A DNA stretch of 64,000 bases from J027 sp034437655 (GCA_034437655.1 DAOTTU010000080.1:1-64000), one strand, 5' to 3'. Shown: positions 42,430 through 52,117, numbered from the stretch's first letter. The notes: generated by a model not told the origin, from the letters alone. Numbers and translations are program-made.

Positions 42430-44108
42430 CACAACGCCTGTCTATCATTGACCTGCTGACAATCAGCGGGCTGTTGTTGCTGGCTTTTGGGTTGCGGGCA
42501 CACTTGGTCGAAGCAGTCCCGCCTTTTAACGACGAAAGCCTGCACATTGGCCGCGCTGAAAATGTCTTTACGGATCGTGACACCGCGCTGACACCCTACA
42601 AAACGCTGGTCTATTTCTGGGTCGGTGCTTTTCAGCCCGAACGGCCCGAATCGGTGTTCGTGGGGCGGACAGTGGTCAGTCTGTTTGCGTTGTTGGGTTT
42701 GGCGGGCACCTATGCGTTGGGGCGGCTATTGTTTGGGCGTTGGGCCGCGACACTGGCGCTGACACTGGCGGTTTTCTCACCGTTTATGATCTTTTTTGAC
42801 CGACTCTTGCTCTCTGACCCGATGACCTCGGCGCTGGCCGTGTTGATGTTGTGGCTCTCGATCGTCCTGGCGCGGCGTGGGGCAAGCTGTGGGCGCTATT
42901 GTCCGCTGGCTATGGGGGTTGGGGTACTCGGCTTTCTGCTGGTAATGGCGAAGACGATTGGCTTGCCGTTGCTGGCGATGCCTGCGATTGCGGTGTTGCT
43001 GTATGGGCAGGGCACTCACCCTGTGAATTTTAGCTTTGGCACATTGCGCAACTGGACGCTCCAACGCTTGCTGGCCTACCGTGACCGTCTGTTGACGGTA
43101 TATGTCACATTTTCTCTATGTTTCATCCCGTCAATCGTTCATCTGATCGAACGCACCGTCACCGGGCAATACGTCACCATCGTCAACAATAATCTGGTGC
43201 TAGGACTGGCTGAAGACCGTTCCCCGCCTGAAGTCGTCCTCGATAACATGGAAAAGGTGTGGAACGTCAACTGGACATTGCACGGGCCGGTGCTGTGGCT
43301 AGCGATCATCGTTGGCATGAGTGTGCTGTTGCGCATTCGTCCGCGTGCAGGGCTGTACCTGCTCGTCGGGATTTTGTTAGCGTGGAGCATGTCGGTTTTG
43401 CTCGGTGCTGAACTCTCAACACGCTATATGCTGCCGGGGACGCTACCATCGCTGGTGGTGCTAAGTGGCGCGGTGCATGTCACCATTCAAGCATTGCGCA
43501 ACCGCCAACCCATCCGGCGGCTACCACTACGCTCTGTCGTATTTGGGAGTGTAGGATTATGGGTGGTTGTGTTTGCCGTACCGTTCATTGACAACGCATG
43601 GCATGAGCCGACTGCACTTGAACTGCCAGCCCGCGACGAATGGGAATATTTCACCAATTTTTCGGCGGGCTATGGTCTGGTTGATGCTGCTGATGATTTC
43701 TATGAGCTTGAACGCGCCGAACCCAGCGGCCGAGTCAATGTGATTGGGCTGGTGGGGTCTTGCCATCAAATCCGGCTTTATGTGCCTAACGCCCGCACCG
43801 AAGATGACGGCCCCATCTGGCTGACGTGCCCCGCTTTTGGGTGGAGCGGAGAAAACCTGATGATCGTGGCGGAGGATATTCAACAACGCCTTGCCACGCA
43901 AAGTGCGGTCTACCTGCTCATTGAGCCCGAAATACCCTTCTTTGATCCAGAGGACTTGCGCCCCTATTGGAACTGGCGCGAGGTAGAACGCTATCAACGC
44001 CCCAATGGTGGCATGGAAATCGTTCTGTATCACATCACGCCATTGGCTGAAGACACACAAGACGTCGAAATGACAACGGAGAACCATGAACCCGACCGCA
44101 ACACCTGA
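42426..44108 (+). CDS. GT39-like polytopic glycosyltransferase, paralogue 2
   Basis: The 560-residue protein has the same layout as paralogue 1. The first loop has FNDESLHIGRAENV, and repeated hydrophobic helices follow. The C-terminal outside domain has GLVGSCHQIRLYVP and WLTCPAFGWSGEN, ending YQRPNGGMEIVLYHI. The shared ESLHI acidic motif, cysteine pair and closing RP-DG/GG segment define a small family. ATG 42426 overlaps the GNAT stop. It overlaps paralogue 3 by 23 bases. Confidence 0.82.
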   Translation: MTQRLSIIDLLTISGLLLLAFGLRAHLVEAVPPFNDESLHIGRAENVFTDRDTALTPYKTLVYFWVGAFQPERPESVFVGRTVVSLFALLGLAGTYALGRLLFGRWAATLALTLAVFSPFMIFFDRLLLSDPMTSALAVLMLWLSIVLARRGASCGRYCPLAMGVGVLGFLLVMAKTIGLPLLAMPAIAVLLYGQGTHPVNFSFGTLRNWTLQRLLAYRDRLLTVYVTFSLCFIPSIVHLIERTVTGQYVTIVNNNLVLGLAEDRSPPEVVLDNMEKVWNVNWTLHGPVLWLAIIVGMSVLLRIRPRAGLYLLVGILLAWSMSVLLGAELSTRYMLPGTLPSLVVLSGAVHVTIQALRNRQPIRRLPLRSVVFGSVGLWVVVFAVPFIDNAWHEPTALELPARDEWEYFTNFSAGYGLVDAADDFYELERAEPSGRVNVIGLVGSCHQIRLYVPNARTEDDGPIWLTCPAFGWSGENLMIVAEDIQQRLATQSAVYLLIEPEIPFFDPEDLRPYWNWREVERYQRPNGGMEIVLYHITPLAEDTQDVEMTTENHEPDRNT

Positions 44109-45756
44109 AACAAGCGCTAAACGTGGCATTCATCTATTTTTGCAGCTTTTGCCCATCATCGGCATGATGTGGCTTGGCCTTTTTTTGCGCTGGGACGACA
44201 TCGGTGCGTTCCCGTGGTTTATTGACGAACTGCACCATATGCGGCGCTCTCAAGTCGTCTGGGAATTTTCTGACCCACAGACCAGCTTCACACCCAGTAA
44301 ATTTGGCACCTACTACTGGATTGGTCTCTTTCAACTGCCAGATTTTCCCGACCCATTCCTGGTACGGGCACCAGTTGCTATGCTCTCGATTATCGGTGCT
44401 GCCGGGGCTTATGCGTTGGCACGTATCTTGTTTAATCACACAGCCGGATTGTTAGCGGTGTTGATGGCCGTTACCTGGCCGCTGTTACTGTTCTTCGAGC
44501 GGCTGGCCTTGACCGATCCACCGACGGCCGTTTTTGTGGTGTTGATGGCATGGTGGAGCCTCGTTTTTGTGCGCCAACCAAACATGCATCGCGCCAACGT
44601 GCTTGGCTTTCTGGTGACGATGATGCTAATTTTCAAGCTCATCGCCGGGCCGACACTACTGGTACCATTTATGGCGGCGGCGTTTTTTGGAGCCTATCCG
44701 TTAACGTTCAAACAACCACTGTGGCCGCAAATCAAGCGCATCTGGGGCTTCTACTGGCCCTACATCCGGCGGGTGTCGGTTATTGTCGGTAGTGTGTGGA
44801 CGGTGATTTTTGGCATTTACATTTATCGTATGATCTTCACACCAGGCAAAGTCCGCTCGATCGTCTCCGAAGAACTTTACACAGGCGGTCTCGTTGGTGA
44901 CCGGGGTGGCTTTGATACCAACCTCACGCGCATGTATGAGATTTTTTACTATCATTGGACGGTAGCCCTCATCGTAGTGGCTTTACTCGCTTTAGGGACG
45001 TTGCTATGGCGGCGGTGGCGGGTCGGGGTGTTCTATGTGATGTCGTTCTTGCCGCTGTGGATATTCTTGCTGGTGGTCGCGACGAAACTCTCCACACGCT
45101 ATACCACCGTCGTGGCCTATATTCATGTTGCCCTTATCAGCGGTGGGTTGGTGATGTTTATGAACACCATGCGCGAACGGGGGCTTGCAATTGTTGGCTA
45201 TGTGCCGATCATAGCACTGCTGGCGTGGATTGTCGGCTATAACATGCCCTTTGCTGTTACAACGATTACAGCACCGACCGAATTAGCCCTACCTGCCCGT
45301 GACCGCACCGAATACTTCCGTCACTATACGGGCTGGGCGTTGGAAGACACCTTTGGCTATATCGAGGAACGCGGCGTCGTGGACATTGGACGCGAGGATG
45401 CCGTTATTGTCGCCCGGATTCGCGTCTGTGACTTTCATATCTATCACCTGACCGACACTCAGCGTGAGAACCTTAACGTCGTATGTCAGGACTACATTGG
45501 CGGAGAGAGCGGTTCTGAGCATTTTGCGCGGCGCTATGAATGGCTGAACGCGACCCTGCCCGAAGTGGGAAGTGGGTATCTTATCGTAGAGCAGTATGAC
45601 AACCCCGAAGCCCCGGTGACTATTTACCCTGAACGCCTCAATGTCGAAACAACACTACTGGCAACCTTCGAGCGGCCATTTGATGGCATTCCGGTCGAAA
45701 TCTATGAGTTCCATGCCCACACCAGCACCGCCCGAACCGCTACTGAACCAGAATAG
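44086..45756 (+). CDS. GT39-like polytopic glycosyltransferase, paralogue 3
   Basis: The 556-residue protein is the third member. Its first outside loop is FIDELHHMRRSQVV, in which the DES is replaced by DEL. Multiple membrane helices follow, with IRRVSVIVGSVWTVIFGIYI as an example, and then a C-terminal domain with the cysteine-bearing RIRVCDFHIYHL and VVCQDYIGG and the closing FERPFDGIPVEIYEF. It begins 23 bases before the end of paralogue 2, so co-translation is expected. The changed acidic motif may reflect a different substrate or lost activity. Confidence 0.82.
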   Translation: MNPTATPETSAKRGIHLFLQLLPIIGMMWLGLFLRWDDIGAFPWFIDELHHMRRSQVVWEFSDPQTSFTPSKFGTYYWIGLFQLPDFPDPFLVRAPVAMLSIIGAAGAYALARILFNHTAGLLAVLMAVTWPLLLFFERLALTDPPTAVFVVLMAWWSLVFVRQPNMHRANVLGFLVTMMLIFKLIAGPTLLVPFMAAAFFGAYPLTFKQPLWPQIKRIWGFYWPYIRRVSVIVGSVWTVIFGIYIYRMIFTPGKVRSIVSEELYTGGLVGDRGGFDTNLTRMYEIFYYHWTVALIVVALLALGTLLWRRWRVGVFYVMSFLPLWIFLLVVATKLSTRYTTVVAYIHVALISGGLVMFMNTMRERGLAIVGYVPIIALLAWIVGYNMPFAVTTITAPTELALPARDRTEYFRHYTGWALEDTFGYIEERGVVDIGREDAVIVARIRVCDFHIYHLTDTQRENLNVVCQDYIGGESGSEHFARRYEWLNATLPEVGSGYLIVEQYDNPEAPVTIYPERLNVETTLLATFERPFDGIPVEIYEFHAHTSTARTATEPE

Positions 45757-45765
45757 GACGCTGAA

Positions 45766-46701
45766 TTGAGCAAGCACGACGGTACACTTATTATTTTAAA
45801 TCCGTATGCAGGTGGTGGACGTGCCGGCCGACTGTGGCGCGAGATTGAGCCGCTGCTATGGGAAGAACTGGGCGAGCTGGTTATCGCTGTGACCGAAAAC
45901 CCTGCGGATGTCGCTGAGCATCTGGATAAAGCTCGTGCTGCCGGGCTGACGCGCGTGGTGGCGATAGGTGGCGATGGGACTAATCACGCCATTGTCAACG
46001 CAATCCAGGCATTACACGCCGCTGACCCACAAGCACCACCAATGACCTTTGCACAGTTGCCGATTGGCACCGGGCAAGATTTTGCACGTACCATTGGCAT
46101 ACCCACGAACCCACGCGAAGCGGTACGCTGGATTGCGGACGCTGCCCCCCGTGCCATTGACCTCGGCTATCTGGAATATCACCATGGCGGCACTCAGCAG
46201 CGCCACTTTTTGAATATTGGCAGTGTTGGCATTGGGGGCGATGTGGACAAGCGTGTTAATCATGGACGGCGCTACCCCTGGTCGTTCAAATTGGCGTCCG
46301 TAATGGCATTTCTCAGCTATCAACCGCATCGGCTCAAAGTATGGCTGGATGATGCGCTGTGGTATGAGGGCAAATCATGGATTGTTGCCATGGCCAATGG
46401 GCGCATTTTCGGGCATGGAATGCAGATTGCACCGCATGCCGAAATTGATGATGGGCTCTTCGATGTTATCCTCGTCGCGGCGGCGAGTCGTTTAGAAACG
46501 ATTCGTGCCTTTAACACGGTCTATTCTGGTAAACATCTTCAACACCCAGCCGTGATGCATCAACGCGCCCGCAGCGTTACTATCGAAAGTCAGGACGGCA
46601 TTCTTGATCTTGATCTTGATGGTGAGTATGCACGCGGTGAAGAGCTTCACTTTCAAGTACAACCAGCCGCACTGCAACTACTTGATTTTCAAGGAGGTTG
46701 A
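45766..46701 (+). CDS. Diacylglycerol/lipid kinase-family protein (YegS/BmrU-like)
   Basis: The 311-residue protein has the DAGK catalytic fold: ILNPYAGGGRAGRLW at the N-terminus, the nucleotide motif AIGGDGTNHAIVNAI and LPIGTGQDFARTIGIP. The C-terminal half is the beta-sandwich lid with GRIFGHGMQIAPHAEIDDGL. Members phosphorylate diacylglycerol, sphingoid bases or undecaprenol. The start is TTG 45766. The gene follows the GT39-like paralogue by nine bases, which suggests a link to lipid-carrier recycling, but this is inference. Confidence 0.9.
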   Translation: MSKHDGTLIILNPYAGGGRAGRLWREIEPLLWEELGELVIAVTENPADVAEHLDKARAAGLTRVVAIGGDGTNHAIVNAIQALHAADPQAPPMTFAQLPIGTGQDFARTIGIPTNPREAVRWIADAAPRAIDLGYLEYHHGGTQQRHFLNIGSVGIGGDVDKRVNHGRRYPWSFKLASVMAFLSYQPHRLKVWLDDALWYEGKSWIVAMANGRIFGHGMQIAPHAEIDDGLFDVILVAAASRLETIRAFNTVYSGKHLQHPAVMHQRARSVTIESQDGILDLDLDGEYARGEELHFQVQPAALQLLDFQGG

Positions 46702-46706
46702 GATTT

Positions 46707-47369
46707 ATGCGTACCCGTTTTCTGCTACTATTGATCCTGTCGTTGCTGATGTTGGTGGCCTGCACCACAGATAGCGACGATAATGAAACCGCCGACGCAA
46801 CACCAACCATCCCGCCGACGCCAACCAGCGTTTTTGCCAGCAGCTTCGGAGGTCCACGCCTCAACGCCGGGCCAGAACGTAATACCGCAGCAGATTGTTC
46901 ACTGGACCCGGATGCAGACGGTTGTGGGGTGGGTGAAGTCGTTGAAGTAGATGATGCATTGCCCTTACCCCTGCTTGAGACAAGCTGGGAAGATATAGTC
47001 GTGATGGTACCGGACGGTTTTGATACCCTTGAGTTTAATCAGCAATATATCATTGAGGCACTTGACCCCGACGCATACCCGGGTAGCTTTACGATGATTA
47101 TCAGCAAGCGCACCAGTGCCGAACTTGAAGAAACACTATCTAACTTTGTGAACCTCGACAACGCACGACAGACGACCGTCGACAATGGTCTGGGCGAGGG
47201 GTACACCACCCCTAACTCGAATCGTGGAATGGTTGGCGTATGGCCGCTAGAAGCAGATCTGTTTTTGTTAGTACGCGCCTCGGTGTCGCCGGGGTACTGG
47301 CCCGCGTATGCTGCCACCTTCAACGCGATTGTGCGCGACTTACGTTTTATAACTCAGGATGTGGACTAA
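46707..47369 (+). CDS. Uncharacterised lipoprotein
   Basis: The 220-residue protein has a lipoprotein signal (FLLLLILSLLMLVACTTDS) and an acidic Pro/Thr linker, then a globular part with YIIEALDPDAYPGSFTMII in the middle. I do not recognise the domain. ATG 46707 has a perfect AAGGAGGT at 46691-46698, overlapping the end of the lipid-kinase gene, so the two are expressed together. A TTG at 46698 is the start of the longer frame but is unsupported. Confidence 0.78.
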   Translation: MRTRFLLLLILSLLMLVACTTDSDDNETADATPTIPPTPTSVFASSFGGPRLNAGPERNTAADCSLDPDADGCGVGEVVEVDDALPLPLLETSWEDIVVMVPDGFDTLEFNQQYIIEALDPDAYPGSFTMIISKRTSAELEETLSNFVNLDNARQTTVDNGLGEGYTTPNSNRGMVGVWPLEADLFLLVRASVSPGYWPAYAATFNAIVRDLRFITQDVD

Positions 47370-47443
47370 CTGTTATCTCACGGACGACAAAAATGGCACA
47401 AGCATTGCTGCCTGCGCCGTGACTGGATTTGTCTTGTTTGGTG

Positions 47444-47514
47444 CTGGGAGACCAGGATTCGAACCTGGACTAACGGTTCCAAAGACCGTGGTTCTGCCAT
47501 TAAACTATCTCCCA
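47444..47514 (-). tRNA. tRNA-Gln(TTG)
   Basis: The reverse strand folds as a cloverleaf. The acceptor TGGGAGA pairs with TCTCCCA, the D arm contains GTTTAATGGC, the anticodon stem ACGGT/ACCGT encloses loop CTTTGGA with anticodon TTG, and the T arm contains GGTTCGAATCC. The discriminator is G, followed by CACCA rather than a directly encoded CCA. Confidence 0.94.
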
Positions 47515-47575
47515 ATATTACAGTGAGCATTGTACGTTGAGGCTGTGGAAAATTCAAGGATAGATTCGCATTGAT

Positions 47576-48895
47576 TTAGCGTAAATAGGGCAATGGCGAA
47601 ACACCCACTCGGTACGCCGCCGCTTGCAAATAGCCGATGAAGGCCATCAGGGTTCCAATCACAGCGCCAGACAAAGACAATGCCACGAGAATAATCAGTG
47701 TGAGTACCACTACACGTACATTCTGCACCTCAGTTGAGTCTAAGGTCGCCGTATCAACAGTAGCGTCAACAAAGCCAAATTCAGGATATGCGGCATTCAA
47801 CTCAGCATCATAGCGCCCGGCCAGCACCGACGCGGCCAGAATCACTAGAAACAGTGAGAAAATCGAAATCAACACCATAAACACCCCCACCACCCCCCAC
47901 CGCCGCGCATTTTGTGAGCGTCGATGTCGAACATGGGCCGCCCCGGGCCCTTCTTCATAGAGATGCCCGTTGGGTTCAAGCGCAATATAAACCTTATCCC
48001 GCTGAAACCCTGAGATAAGCAGCACGAAAAAATACCATATAATGCCAACTATGCTCGCACTACCCACAATCCACCAGAAGAATCCAAGCGGTTTACCATA
48101 ACCCATCACAATTTCGTTGGGGCGCTGTTGGAGCAACCGATACCCTGCATAGGCATAGGCTTGCACACGCTGTTGTACGATGTTGCTGGTTGAACGGTTC
48201 GCCGGGTAGGGAGGCGGTGGTGTCAGGGGGGCTGCTGGAATATTGGGGGTCGCTACCAGCGCACGTTCAGAAGTTGGCAACGGTGTCGGTGCAGGTACTT
48301 GTTGGGCGGGACGCGGCGACAGCGCTGGCTGTAGCGGCGATGTATGTGCATTTTCGAATTGGTGGTTTACAACAACGTTTTCGCGACTGGGGGCCGTGTC
48401 TTCATCAATTGCCGCAACATCAACCGACGATGGTGTTCTCGCTTCGACAGGGTCAACCAGTGGTGTTTGCTGATGTTCACCCGTGTCCGCAGAAAAAGGA
48501 TTTGAGGCAATAGGTTTGTCATCTGTAATATCAACTTGCGGGTTCGTCAATTCCTGTGAAAGAGGGGCCCCAGTCGCAACGTCGTTATCACCATCAGCGC
48601 GATTTACATTCGGGTCGGTTTCAGCATCATGGCGTGGTGGTGCAACATCAGGTTCTGGCGTTTGCATGGGTTCTTCGGCAGGCACGTCAAGCGTAGGGTG
48701 GTCGTAGGGCACGGGTGTCGGTTCGGGGGTGGCTTCTGTTAATGCACTACCCGGGCGCGACAACAGCACCTCCATTGCTTCTTCGTCATGATCAGAATCA
48801 GGGGAAATAGAGGTTTCTTCATCTTTATTCGCAGTGACTTCGCCAGTGACCGGGTCCTGGGTATCGTGATCGCTGAACGGATAGTCTTCATTCAA
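47576..48895 (-). CDS. Uncharacterised membrane protein with long disordered N-terminus
   Basis: The 439-residue protein has a disordered Asp/Glu/Pro/Thr-rich N-terminal half (about 220 residues) with many PVP-like turns. After it come about three membrane helices: FFWWIVGSASIVGIIWYFFV, VFMVLISIFSLFLVILAASV and VLTLIILVALSLSGAVIGTL. The start is a TTG preceded by GAGGTGC, well placed, and it lies 15 bases after the stop of the upstream gene. I do not recognise the family. The pairing with the equally unfamiliar gene upstream suggests a joint function at the membrane. Confidence 0.7.
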   Translation of the reverse strand: MNEDYPFSDHDTQDPVTGEVTANKDEETSISPDSDHDEEAMEVLLSRPGSALTEATPEPTPVPYDHPTLDVPAEEPMQTPEPDVAPPRHDAETDPNVNRADGDNDVATGAPLSQELTNPQVDITDDKPIASNPFSADTGEHQQTPLVDPVEARTPSSVDVAAIDEDTAPSRENVVVNHQFENAHTSPLQPALSPRPAQQVPAPTPLPTSERALVATPNIPAAPLTPPPPYPANRSTSNIVQQRVQAYAYAGYRLLQQRPNEIVMGYGKPLGFFWWIVGSASIVGIIWYFFVLLISGFQRDKVYIALEPNGHLYEEGPGAAHVRHRRSQNARRWGVVGVFMVLISIFSLFLVILAASVLAGRYDAELNAAYPEFGFVDATVDTATLDSTEVQNVRVVVLTLIILVALSLSGAVIGTLMAFIGYLQAAAYRVGVSPLPYLR

Positions 48896-48910
48896 AGCAG
48901 CACCTCAAGA

Positions 48911-49915
48911 CTACCATTCGAACGTCGATGCATCGGCTTCAGATTCATCACCAGCACCATCATCGTTCTGGCCCTTATCCGGGGTATCTGTTGCGACAGG
49001 CTTTTCTGGTGACGATGAAGTAGGATTCGCAGGGGCCGATTCCGATGTTTTTGATGCTGCCCCATCGGTCGTAGGCGGGGCTTTTTGTTTGTCACGCAGG
49101 GCTTTTAACGCAGGGGGCTTTTTCTGCTTGCTGCTACGGGTTTCTTCTTCTGTTTCGTTGCGGAGCCAGTGTGCTTCGAACCAATTCACCATTTTTTCAA
49201 CGGTATCAGGCGTCATACGCACGGCTGCTTCGAAGCGTTGCGGAGAAAAGGCATATACCCGGGTAAAATATTCGCGCACAACAAAGATCAGATAATCACT
49301 TTCCCAGCGTTCTTTTGTCCATAAAAACGCGATGCCGCTGTTACGACGCATCAGGTCAATCCACCGTTGGCGGGCACTTTTTTCGATGAAGCCCAGACCA
49401 AAGCGAAAAGACAGCATGCTATAAGCCGTGAATGTTGCTTCTAAACGACCGGTATAAAGCTCGACATCAAAATTCAACATCGTGCTGCCGTCCTGTGAGG
49501 TAAATATAGTTGAGGCACGGCGCGTTAGTGACGTAATTTTGCGTGGATTCACACTCATACTCGACATGAGGGGTGCATTCGCAAAGCGATAGGCCAGTTC
49601 TGTGTCGAGGTCAATTTCCCCGGTAAAAAATTGCTGAAGTGTCAACGGCCCTTTGGTCTGGATGCTGCGTTGGTGACCTGTAGACTGTAATTCTTCGGCA
49701 AGGCGCTGGCGGTCAGCATCAGTGATACGCTGGGTCAGTTCCCGCGTCAGGCGCACAAGTTCTTCAACCGGAATTTCTTCGTAGTCATTCGGCGCTGTCT
49801 GTAGGCGTGCTGTTTGTGGACGGTCAACAGACTGGGAACGTGGTTGATGGGCCGGGCGCGCCGGTGGGGCGTCGCTAGCTGGCTTGCTCGGGTTTGCGTC
49901 GGTATTGTCCGACAT
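48911..49915 (-). CDS. Uncharacterised soluble protein with central alpha/beta domain
   Basis: The 334-residue protein has polar, low-complexity ends and a central domain of about 200 residues (about 50-260). Central features are VEELVRLTRELTQRITDADR, QGSTMLNFDVELYTG-like beta strands and RWIDLMRRNSGIAFLWTKER. No known motif is evident. ATG 49915 has AAGGAAG upstream. It is transcribed before the membrane protein gene and separated from it by 15 bases, so they form a two-gene operon. I cannot name a function. Confidence 0.65.
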   Translation of the reverse strand: MSDNTDANPSKPASDAPPARPAHQPRSQSVDRPQTARLQTAPNDYEEIPVEELVRLTRELTQRITDADRQRLAEELQSTGHQRSIQTKGPLTLQQFFTGEIDLDTELAYRFANAPLMSSMSVNPRKITSLTRRASTIFTSQDGSTMLNFDVELYTGRLEATFTAYSMLSFRFGLGFIEKSARQRWIDLMRRNSGIAFLWTKERWESDYLIFVVREYFTRVYAFSPQRFEAAVRMTPDTVEKMVNWFEAHWLRNETEEETRSSKQKKPPALKALRDKQKAPPTTDGAASKTSESAPANPTSSSPEKPVATDTPDKGQNDDGAGDESEADASTFEW

Positions 49916-50020
49916 GCAAAATACTTCCTTGTTCGTTTTGTACACAAACTTTTCGTGAGTTCATTATACTAGAGATTGTAGAGTTATCCGAACACGAATG
50001 CAGAGTTTAAGGACAAATTG

Positions 50021-50620
50021 ATGGCCTTTGAAGTTGAAACGAAAATATATATTGATGATATGGCGCGTCTTCGCGATGCGCTGCACAGTAATGGGGCAAT
50101 TCTTGAACGTGAGCGCACCTATGAATACAATCTGCGTTTCGTCAGTAAACATCATAACTTCCTTCAAGACCATATCGTGTTGCGCTTGCGACATGACGAC
50201 AGCTATCGCCTTACATACAAAGCTCCTGTCGCTGCTACCCAGACCGGGGCCAAAACCCGGCTTGAACTCGAAACTACGGTTGGCGACCTGAAAACGATGC
50301 AGCAGATCCTGGAGCGCCTCGGCTTTTATCCATATATGATGTATGAAAAGTATCGTACGACCTACCGTTTCTCTGACATTGCAGCGACTGAACTTGTGAT
50401 CGATGAAATGCCATTCGGTGACTTTATTGAAGTTGAAGGCAAGCGGATAGAGGAAGTGTTACAATTATTGGGGTTCGTCAATGAACCTCGCATTTTATTG
50501 AGCTACACGCAGCTTTTTGATCGCGTTAAGGCACACCATGCCCTTGACTTCACAGACTTGAGCTTTGCCAACTTTCGAGGTATCCAGCTAGACAGTCGGG
50601 TCTTTCAATCTGAACAATGA
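50021..50620 (+). CDS. CYTH-domain protein (class IV adenylate cyclase / thiamine triphosphatase type)
   Basis: The 199-residue protein has the CYTH tunnel fold. The diagnostic ExExK at the N-terminus is present as FEVETKIYI, and further acidic and basic tunnel residues are in VLRLRHDDSYRLTYK, KTRLELETTV and ELVIDEMPFGDFIEVEG. Members include class IV adenylate cyclases and triphosphate hydrolases that need divalent metal. Either a cyclase or a phosphatase role is possible. ATG 50021 is used in place of TTG 50018. Confidence 0.85.
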   Translation: MAFEVETKIYIDDMARLRDALHSNGAILERERTYEYNLRFVSKHHNFLQDHIVLRLRHDDSYRLTYKAPVAATQTGAKTRLELETTVGDLKTMQQILERLGFYPYMMYEKYRTTYRFSDIAATELVIDEMPFGDFIEVEGKRIEEVLQLLGFVNEPRILLSYTQLFDRVKAHHALDFTDLSFANFRGIQLDSRVFQSEQ

Positions 50621-50758
50621 GCCGCAGTTGACTTGCTCAGTCTAACGTGTGGTGCTACACTAACGCCATCAATATCAGTTGCTGTGCCTACAATGCTTTA
50701 TGTGTGGCTCATCACGCAGTCGGTGGTTCGCTAACCTTGTCGGGAGGTACAAAGGTCA

Positions 50759-52117
50759 ATGCAACGGCAATCGAAGATTACGCTATTTTTCGTTTTAGCA
50801 GTCGTGGGGTCGTTTATTATTGGGTGTCGGGTGCAAGATGCAGGCGACAGTCCCAGCAATCCTACCCCTGCCAGCCAGGATAACATTATTGAATATGTCG
50901 TTGATGGTCAGGACTTTGTTCCGACACAAGAGCAAGCCGAGGCAAATGCGACACAAACCCCAGAAACGGTAACAGCAGTTGCACAGGATACAACGCCAAC
51001 GCTGACACCGACCGCAACTGAAACCGAGCAGTTGGCACCAAGCCCAACCCCTACGGCGACCTTCCCCTTAAGTGCTGGTCAAGGTGGGAATTTTGCGACC
51101 TTTACTCAGGAACCAGCTGCCTCGCCTTCACCTACGGCGACTGGCACTGCTACTGATACAGGTTTTGGACCCGTGTCAACCAATACACCATTCCCAACTG
51201 CCACTACAACGTTGACCCCTACCCCAACCAGTACCAGCACCCCTACACCGACTGCGACGCTAACCAACACACCCACGCCTACACTGACCGCGACGCCGAC
51301 TGCCACACTTACCAACCAACCGACCGCGACGCCAACCAGTACGCCCACGTCTACACCGACCGCGACTTTCTCTTTGGCACCTAGCACTACACCGACCAAC
51401 ACGATGCCGCCAGCAACGGCGACGTTCACACCGTTCCCTGCGATTGGTGGTGGGCCTTCTGGGGTTGAAGTCGCGCAGGACCCGACGCCAAATGAGCGAC
51501 AGCTAACCGCAACCGCTTTTATTCAGAATGTTACGCTGGAAGCACAAGGAACGGCTGGCATTCCCACGGCGACTATTCCTACTGCCACGACAGACCCCGC
51601 CCAACAAGCACAACCCACTTTTACCCCGGGTGCTGATACTGGTGTCACCGGGGCCGAAGCACAGGGACCTGTTGCTACCAGCTTCCCGGACTGTGACTAC
51701 TTGATTCTGCCGGGTGAAACGCTGAGCCAGATTGCGCGGTCTTACAATTTACAGACAGAAGATGTTGCCAATTACAATGGCATCACCAACCCTGATTTCA
51801 TTGAGGCAGGCGATACGATTAGTATCCCCGGCTGCGGCAACAACCCAACACCAACGCCAACACAAGACCCCTCTGGCCCACAAGCGGGCACCACAACCCC
51901 CGAAGGCTTGCCAGACAACACCAATGGTCCTGTGACATACATTACGCAACCCGGTGACAATATCTACAACCTTTCTGAAGCCTTTGGCGTAACCATGCGG
52001 GCCTTGTGGAACGCTAATATCAGCGTTGTTCCCAACATCAACGTTCTCTCAGTTGGTGAAGAGTTGACGATTCCACAGCGGACAGAACCAATCGAAACGG
52101 CGACGCCAAGCCCATAG
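50759..52117 (+). CDS. LysM lipoprotein with long Thr/Pro-rich linker
   Basis: The 452-residue protein has a lipoprotein signal (FFVLAVVGSFIIGC) and a long low-complexity Thr/Pro/Ala spacer (about residues 60-290). Two LysM repeats (YLILPGETLSQIARSYNL and YITQPGDNIYNLSEAFGV) follow, near 307-360 and 395-440. It should be anchored by lipid and reach into the cell wall. The spacer resembles a flexible stalk. ATG 50759 has GGGAGGT upstream. No catalytic domain is present. Confidence 0.85.
   Translation: MQRQSKITLFFVLAVVGSFIIGCRVQDAGDSPSNPTPASQDNIIEYVVDGQDFVPTQEQAEANATQTPETVTAVAQDTTPTLTPTATETEQLAPSPTPTATFPLSAGQGGNFATFTQEPAASPSPTATGTATDTGFGPVSTNTPFPTATTTLTPTPTSTSTPTPTATLTNTPTPTLTATPTATLTNQPTATPTSTPTSTPTATFSLAPSTTPTNTMPPATATFTPFPAIGGGPSGVEVAQDPTPNERQLTATAFIQNVTLEAQGTAGIPTATIPTATTDPAQQAQPTFTPGADTGVTGAEAQGPVATSFPDCDYLILPGETLSQIARSYNLQTEDVANYNGITNPDFIEAGDTISIPGCGNNPTPTPTQDPSGPQAGTTTPEGLPDNTNGPVTYITQPGDNIYNLSEAFGVTMRALWNANISVVPNINVLSVGEELTIPQRTEPIETATPSP

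Noticed and set aside
51106..51429. Minus-strand Val/Gly-rich frame
   Set aside because: It is the complement of the Thr/Pro-rich stalk of the LysM lipoprotein and has no start context.
50900..51450. Repetitive T/P-coding stretch as a CRISPR or tandem repeat array
   Set aside because: It has no constant repeat with spacers. The pattern comes from Thr/Pro codons of a stalk in the LysM lipoprotein.
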